DNA from: CAZPWQ01 sp964590495
Lineage (GTDB): Bacteria > Bacteroidota > Rhodothermia > Balneolales > Balneolaceae
DNA length: 18,354 nucleotides
Direction: 5' to 3'
Assembly: GCA_964590495.1 (NCBI GenBank)
Contig: CAZPWQ010000067.1
Location: 1-18,354 of the forward strand
A model generated the notes under the pieces. That model saw nothing but the letters and a program-made list of their open reading frames with translations, did no database searches and was not told where the DNA came from. Positions 16,044 to 18,354 of this stretch are shown in pieces. The translations under genes and the position numbers were made by a program. Numbering within the stretch: the first letter of the stretch is position 1; each line of letters begins with the position of its first letter.

Positions 16044-16081
16044 AACCACACCTCGTCTTTACGTCTGTAAAATGATCCCTT

Positions 16082-16110
16082 TATTTATAAATACGCAAAA
16101 TAATTGACAA
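16082..16110 (-). promoter_or_regulatory. Candidate sigma-70-like promoter of the FecR-CHASE2 operon
   Basis: On the minus strand TTGTCA (16110-16105) and TAAATA (16087-16082) are separated by exactly 17 nt, and the -10 box ends 38 nt before the ATG at 16043. It is the best promoter-like pair between the tRNA and the operon. The strong Shine-Dalgarno (GAGGTG) follows downstream. Confidence 0.4.
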
Positions 16111-16138
16111 CCCGTTCAAATAATTAAAACAATATTAC

Positions 16139-16158
16139 CCATTTTTAAAAAAAAATGG
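16139..16158 (-). terminator. Possible weak terminator of the tRNA-Ala transcript
   Basis: CCATTTTT (16139-16146) and AAAAATGG (16151-16158) form an 8-bp AT-rich stem with a 4-nt loop, downstream of tRNA-Ala on the minus strand and upstream of the operon promoter. Stability is low, so this is tentative. Confidence 0.3.
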
Positions 16159-16244
16159 AACAAATAGTTATCAGACAAGTTTGAACCGAATAGCTTATTA
16201 AAGCGGGATAATGTGATATATGGATAACGAAAGGAAAACTAAAG

Positions 16245-16318
16245 TGGAGCTACGGGGACTTGAACCCCGGACCTCTTGCATGCCATGCAAGCGCTCTGGC
16301 CAACTGAGCTATAGCCCC
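16245..16318 (-). tRNA. tRNA-Ala (anticodon GGC)
   Basis: The 74-nt cloverleaf on the minus strand has acceptor stem GGGGCTA paired with TAGCTCC (one G-U) and discriminator A. The D arm is AGCTCAGTTGGCCAGAGC. The anticodon stem CTTGC/GCAAG encloses the loop ATGGCAT, so the anticodon is GGC, reading GCC/GCU alanine codons. The T arm contains GGGGTTCAAGTCCCC. The 3' CCA is not encoded (CTT follows the discriminator), so it must be added by CCA transferase. Confidence 0.97.
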
Positions 16319-16376
16319 GATTGCAGGTCGACAATATAAAGATTTTATTCCTAAAATGACACCATTCGGGATAGTA

Positions 16377-16399
16377 AGTAAAATTTTTTGAATTTTACT
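16377..16399. promoter_or_regulatory. AT-rich palindrome between divergent tRNA-Ala and TSP3/OmpA genes
   Basis: AGTAAAATT (16377-16385) and AATTTTACT (16391-16399) form a perfect 9-bp inverted repeat with a 5-nt spacer, in the divergent region 16319-16506. It could be an operator or simply part of an AT-rich promoter region. Confidence 0.3.
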
Positions 16400-16506
16400 A
16401 TTTTGATAACATATTAGGAATAATTCTCTATTTTGTTCTGCTTAGTTTTTTTTCAAATTCTGTAGCTAATAACTATTTTAATGAGCAATTCATAAATAAA
16501 TCATAA

Positions 16507-17472
16507 ATGAACAGTAACACGATGATTAAATCAAAGTCAATACTACTTATCTCTTCTGTGTTTTTAGCAATGGCTATATTTTCCGGCTGTGCAGGTACAG
16601 AAGAACTTCGGGACCCTTCCGAACGTACGTTGGAATATCTTCAATCACTTGACGAAGAAACTCTTCGCTCACTGGATACAGATGAAGACGGTCTAAACGA
16701 CTGGGAAGAAATGAATGAATACAATACCGATCCACTTAATGCGGATACTGATGGTGACGGTCTCACAGATGGTGAAGAGGTAAACGAATATGACACTGAT
16801 CCCAATAATCCTGACACTGACGGTGACGGTCTGCAGGATGGAGAGGAAGTAAATTCCTATGATACGGATCCCAATAATCCGGATACCGACGGTGACGGTC
16901 TGGAAGATGGTGAAGAGGTAAATGAATATCGCACTGATCCGCTGCAGGAAGATTCTGACGGCGACGGTCTTAGTGACTATGACGAGGTAATGGAACACAA
17001 TACGGATCCGAACAATTCGGATACCGATGGTGACGGATTCGACGATGGCCAGGAAATCGAGATGGGTACCGACCCCAACGATCCTGAAGATCCTGCTTAT
17101 ATCAGGGATGGAGATCTCGGAACAATACATTTTGATTTCGACCGATCCGATATCGATGAAGCAGCAGCCCGAATACTGAATGAGAATGTTCAGCTATTGA
17201 CAAATTCTCCAAAATTCGAGGTGCGGATCGATGCCTTTACTGATCATGTTGGTGGCGACCAATATAACCTCCGGTTAAGTCAGCGCAGGGCTCAGGCAGT
17301 AGTTGACTTCTATTCCGAAAATGACATATCTGAGGATCGTATTGATTCCAGAGGATTGGGTAAAGCACCTCAACCCTGCATGGATGAACAACCTGATGAT
17401 CCGGGATGCCGCGAGAACCGACGTGCTGAATCGCATCCGATCAGCCCGTTCCAGTTCGAGCCGAATAACTAA
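16507..17472 (+). CDS. Lipoprotein with thrombospondin type 3 repeats and OmpA-like domain
   Basis: This 321-residue outer-membrane lipoprotein probably tethers the membrane to peptidoglycan. The signal peptide ends IFSGC with lipidated Cys28. Residues of about 57-195 hold six Ca-binding TSP3-like repeats of the form DTDGDGLxDGEEVNxYxTDPNNP, a rigid, acidic, calcium-stabilised stalk. The OmpA-like C domain (about 205-308) begins GTIHFDFDRSDID and carries TDHVG with Asp246 and LSQRRA with Arg261, the pair that in OmpA contacts diaminopimelate. Cys291 and Cys301 probably form a disulfide. After ENRRAE the usual short hydrophobic strand is replaced by SHPISPFQFEPNN, an atypical tail. ATG 16507 is used; ATG 16522 is also possible. 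No Shine-Dalgarno is seen. It is monocistronic with its own terminator. Confidence 0.9.
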   Translation: MNSNTMIKSKSILLISSVFLAMAIFSGCAGTEELRDPSERTLEYLQSLDEETLRSLDTDEDGLNDWEEMNEYNTDPLNADTDGDGLTDGEEVNEYDTDPNNPDTDGDGLQDGEEVNSYDTDPNNPDTDGDGLEDGEEVNEYRTDPLQEDSDGDGLSDYDEVMEHNTDPNNSDTDGDGFDDGQEIEMGTDPNDPEDPAYIRDGDLGTIHFDFDRSDIDEAAARILNENVQLLTNSPKFEVRIDAFTDHVGGDQYNLRLSQRRAQAVVDFYSENDISEDRIDSRGLGKAPQPCMDEQPDDPGCRENRRAESHPISPFQFEPNN

Positions 17473-17500
17473 TCAGGCTTAGCAGATAGATAATTTACTG

Positions 17501-17534
17501 AAAAGGCGAACCCATTCCGGGTTCGCCTTTTTTT
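17501..17534 (+). terminator. Rho-independent terminator of the TSP3/OmpA gene
   Basis: AAAAGGCGAACCC (17501-17513) pairs perfectly with GGGTTCGCCTTTT (17519-17531) around the loop ATTCC, and the T-run continues to 17534. It lies 28 nt after the stop. The A-rich left arm means it may also work on the opposite strand. Confidence 0.92.
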
Positions 17535-17573
17535 ATGTAATCTTTTTTTAATTTTCCCTGCAGCAGACTCATC

Positions 17574-17606
17574 CCCATCCGACGGCTGGTTTTGCCGTCC
17601 GATGGG
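17574..17606. repeat. Inverted repeat (CCCATCCGACGGC hairpin)
   Basis: CCCATCCGACGGC (17574-17586) and GCCGTCCGATGGG (17594-17606) form a 13-bp stem with a single central mismatch and a 7-nt loop. It lies in the 505-nt gene-free interval between convergent genes. No T-run follows. Confidence 0.5.
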
Positions 17607-17645
17607 TTAGAAGGAGCAGAATTTGGGATTTAAAGAGTAAAAGGC

Positions 17646-17786
17646 ACCGAACCCTTTCGTAACTTTGTGCTCCTTTGCGTGACTCCGTGTAACAGCTTTA
17701 AAGGCTACCAGTATTATATTCAAGCTTAGTGCTTTCGGGACTATTGCACAAAGCTACACTAAGAAGCGCAAAGGACCACGGAGAAA
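17646..17786. repeat. Dispersed intergenic repeat (CTTTGTG type), copy 2
   Basis: This is the second copy of the element at 8737-8874, in the same orientation, with the same left block (ACTTTGTGCTCCTTTG), centre (GTGTAACAGCTTTAAA) and right block (GCGCAAAGGACCACGGAGAA). The least conserved part is the loop, as expected if structure is conserved. Confidence 0.75.
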
Positions 17787-17886
17787 CCTATAAGCTTTAG
17801 AACGCTCTGCTCTCAAAAATTCCTTGAAATGGCAGACAAAGGGAAAGATTTTAAGCTTTGTCAAACCCGCCCGACCGCAAAATCAG

Positions 17887-17950
17887 CCTGCCTACGCCGA
17901 AACATTCATAATTAGGCAAAGAATTTTAGCAATGGCTTCGTGCAGGCAGG
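17887..17950. repeat. Imperfect inverted repeat (CCTGCCTACGCCGAA type)
   Basis: CCTGCCTACGCCGAA (17887-17901) and GCTTCGTGCAGGCAGG (17935-17950) are imperfect reverse complements sharing CCTGCCT/AGGCAGG and a CGAA/TTCG core. Flanking CCGACCGC and GCGGCCGG extend the symmetry. It may be a degraded palindromic element. The plus-strand frame across it is not convincing as a gene. Confidence 0.4.
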
Positions 17951-17977
17951 CGGCCGGACGGAGAAGTGAAATGCAGG

Positions 17978-18354
17978 TTATAAAAGGCGGGCCACGCCTA
18001 TACTGATAAAGAAACCAGGTTGATCCAATCGAGTAGTAAAGTCGATCCGAAACAGATCGAATACCCCGTTCAGAGAGGCTCCAATCTCGTAATGAACATC
18101 ATCAGTGCCATTCAGGCTGTATCCGTAATCGTTCAACAGTACTTCCCGGCGCTCCTCGGATATCCATGTTTTACCGGCCCCTCCGTAGATGATTACCCCC
18201 AGGTTCCAGTCTAACAGTTGTGTTAATCCCAGTGCTTCAAAAGGAATGCTTCTGAAATTATGCTCAGCAATAAAACTCACATATTGCTCCCCTTCATACG
18301 GTCGTCCGCGCACCCCCTTCAAAACTCCGTAGGGACTGAATCCAGCCAGCCTGC
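17978..18354 (-). CDS. DUF5686-type outer-membrane barrel, C-terminal part (5' end outside window)
   Basis: The frame is open to the right window edge (reading ...RLAGFSPYGVLKGVRGRPYEG), so this is a truncated view of a larger protein; the TTG at 18322 is not the true start. The visible 125 residues match, from memory, the end of the DUF5686 / surface-antigen-like barrels of Bacteroidota: SPYGVLKG, GRPYEGEQYVSFIAEHNFRS, a hydrophobic IPFEALGL segment, LGVIIYGGAGKTWI, then HYEIGASLNGVFDLFRIDFT and the terminal strand GFFISIGVARLL. Full-length relatives often carry an N-terminal carboxypeptidase-regulatory-like domain and lie in the outer membrane. Stop TAA at 17980-17978. The exact role is unknown. 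Confidence 0.7.
   Translation of the reverse strand, partial: RLAGFSPYGVLKGVRGRPYEGEQYVSFIAEHNFRSIPFEALGLTQLLDWNLGVIIYGGAGKTWISEERREVLLNDYGYSLNGTDDVHYEIGASLNGVFDLFRIDFTTRLDQPGFFISIGVARLL

Noticed and set aside
16245..16318. tRNA-Ala as an integration site for a mobile element
   Set aside because: No duplicated tRNA 3' end, integrase or phage gene is found nearby.
16693..17130. 145-codon minus-strand ORF
   Set aside because: It is an antisense shadow of the low-complexity TSP3 repeats (RIRIVGI-like product).
17824..18006. 60-codon plus-strand ORF
   Set aside because: It overlaps an inverted-repeat region and the end of the opposite-strand DUF5686 gene, and its product is low-complexity without motifs.

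Overview
The window looks like chromosomal DNA of a moderate-GC Gram-negative bacterium of the Bacteroidota/Balneolota (FCB) group. The evidence is a DUF5686-type outer-membrane barrel, a YpdA-type bacillithiol disulfide reductase of the Bacteroidota form, a thrombospondin-type-3/OmpA lipoprotein, many outer-membrane and lipoprotein genes, a short 4.5S-like SRP RNA, and several genes with no Shine-Dalgarno sequence. The phylum is an inference; no taxonomic marker gene lies inside.

Layout. 1-412: C-terminal part of an inner-membrane protein. 413-873: gene-free, with two inverted-repeat elements. 874-2604 (+): secreted gamma-glutamyltransferase. 2836-4005 (+): lipoprotein sugar dehydrogenase of the PQQ/GSDH family. 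4144-4803 (-): small outer-membrane beta-barrel. 5124-7467 (-): lipoprotein of tandem PKD/Ig-like repeats plus a fibronectin III domain, interrupted by a 100-N assembly gap. 7711-8667 (+): YpdA-like flavoprotein. 8737-8980: dispersed repeats. 8986-9086 (-): SRP RNA. 9143-16043 (-): four-gene operon. 16245-16318 (-): tRNA-Ala(GGC). 16507-17472 (+): TSP3/OmpA lipoprotein with a strong terminator. 17473-17977: gene-free, with a second copy of the dispersed repeat. 17978-18354 (-): C-terminus of a DUF5686 barrel running off the window.

The most interesting unit is the minus-strand operon. In transcription order it encodes a secreted Ig/FN3-like protein, an exported FecR-domain protein, a 917-residue outer-membrane barrel with N-terminal Ig-like domains, and a CHASE2-domain transmembrane adenylate cyclase. 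The genes are packed within 3-45 nt, and the first two have clear Shine-Dalgarno sequences. The set spans outer membrane, periplasm, inner membrane and cytoplasm, so it could be an envelope-sensing system with cAMP output. That role is inferred from domains and gene order.

At least two families of dispersed intergenic repeats are present in two copies each. Both copies of the longest one lie between convergent genes. The assembly gap falls in near-identical repeats; a true length of about 90 nt would restore one reading frame.
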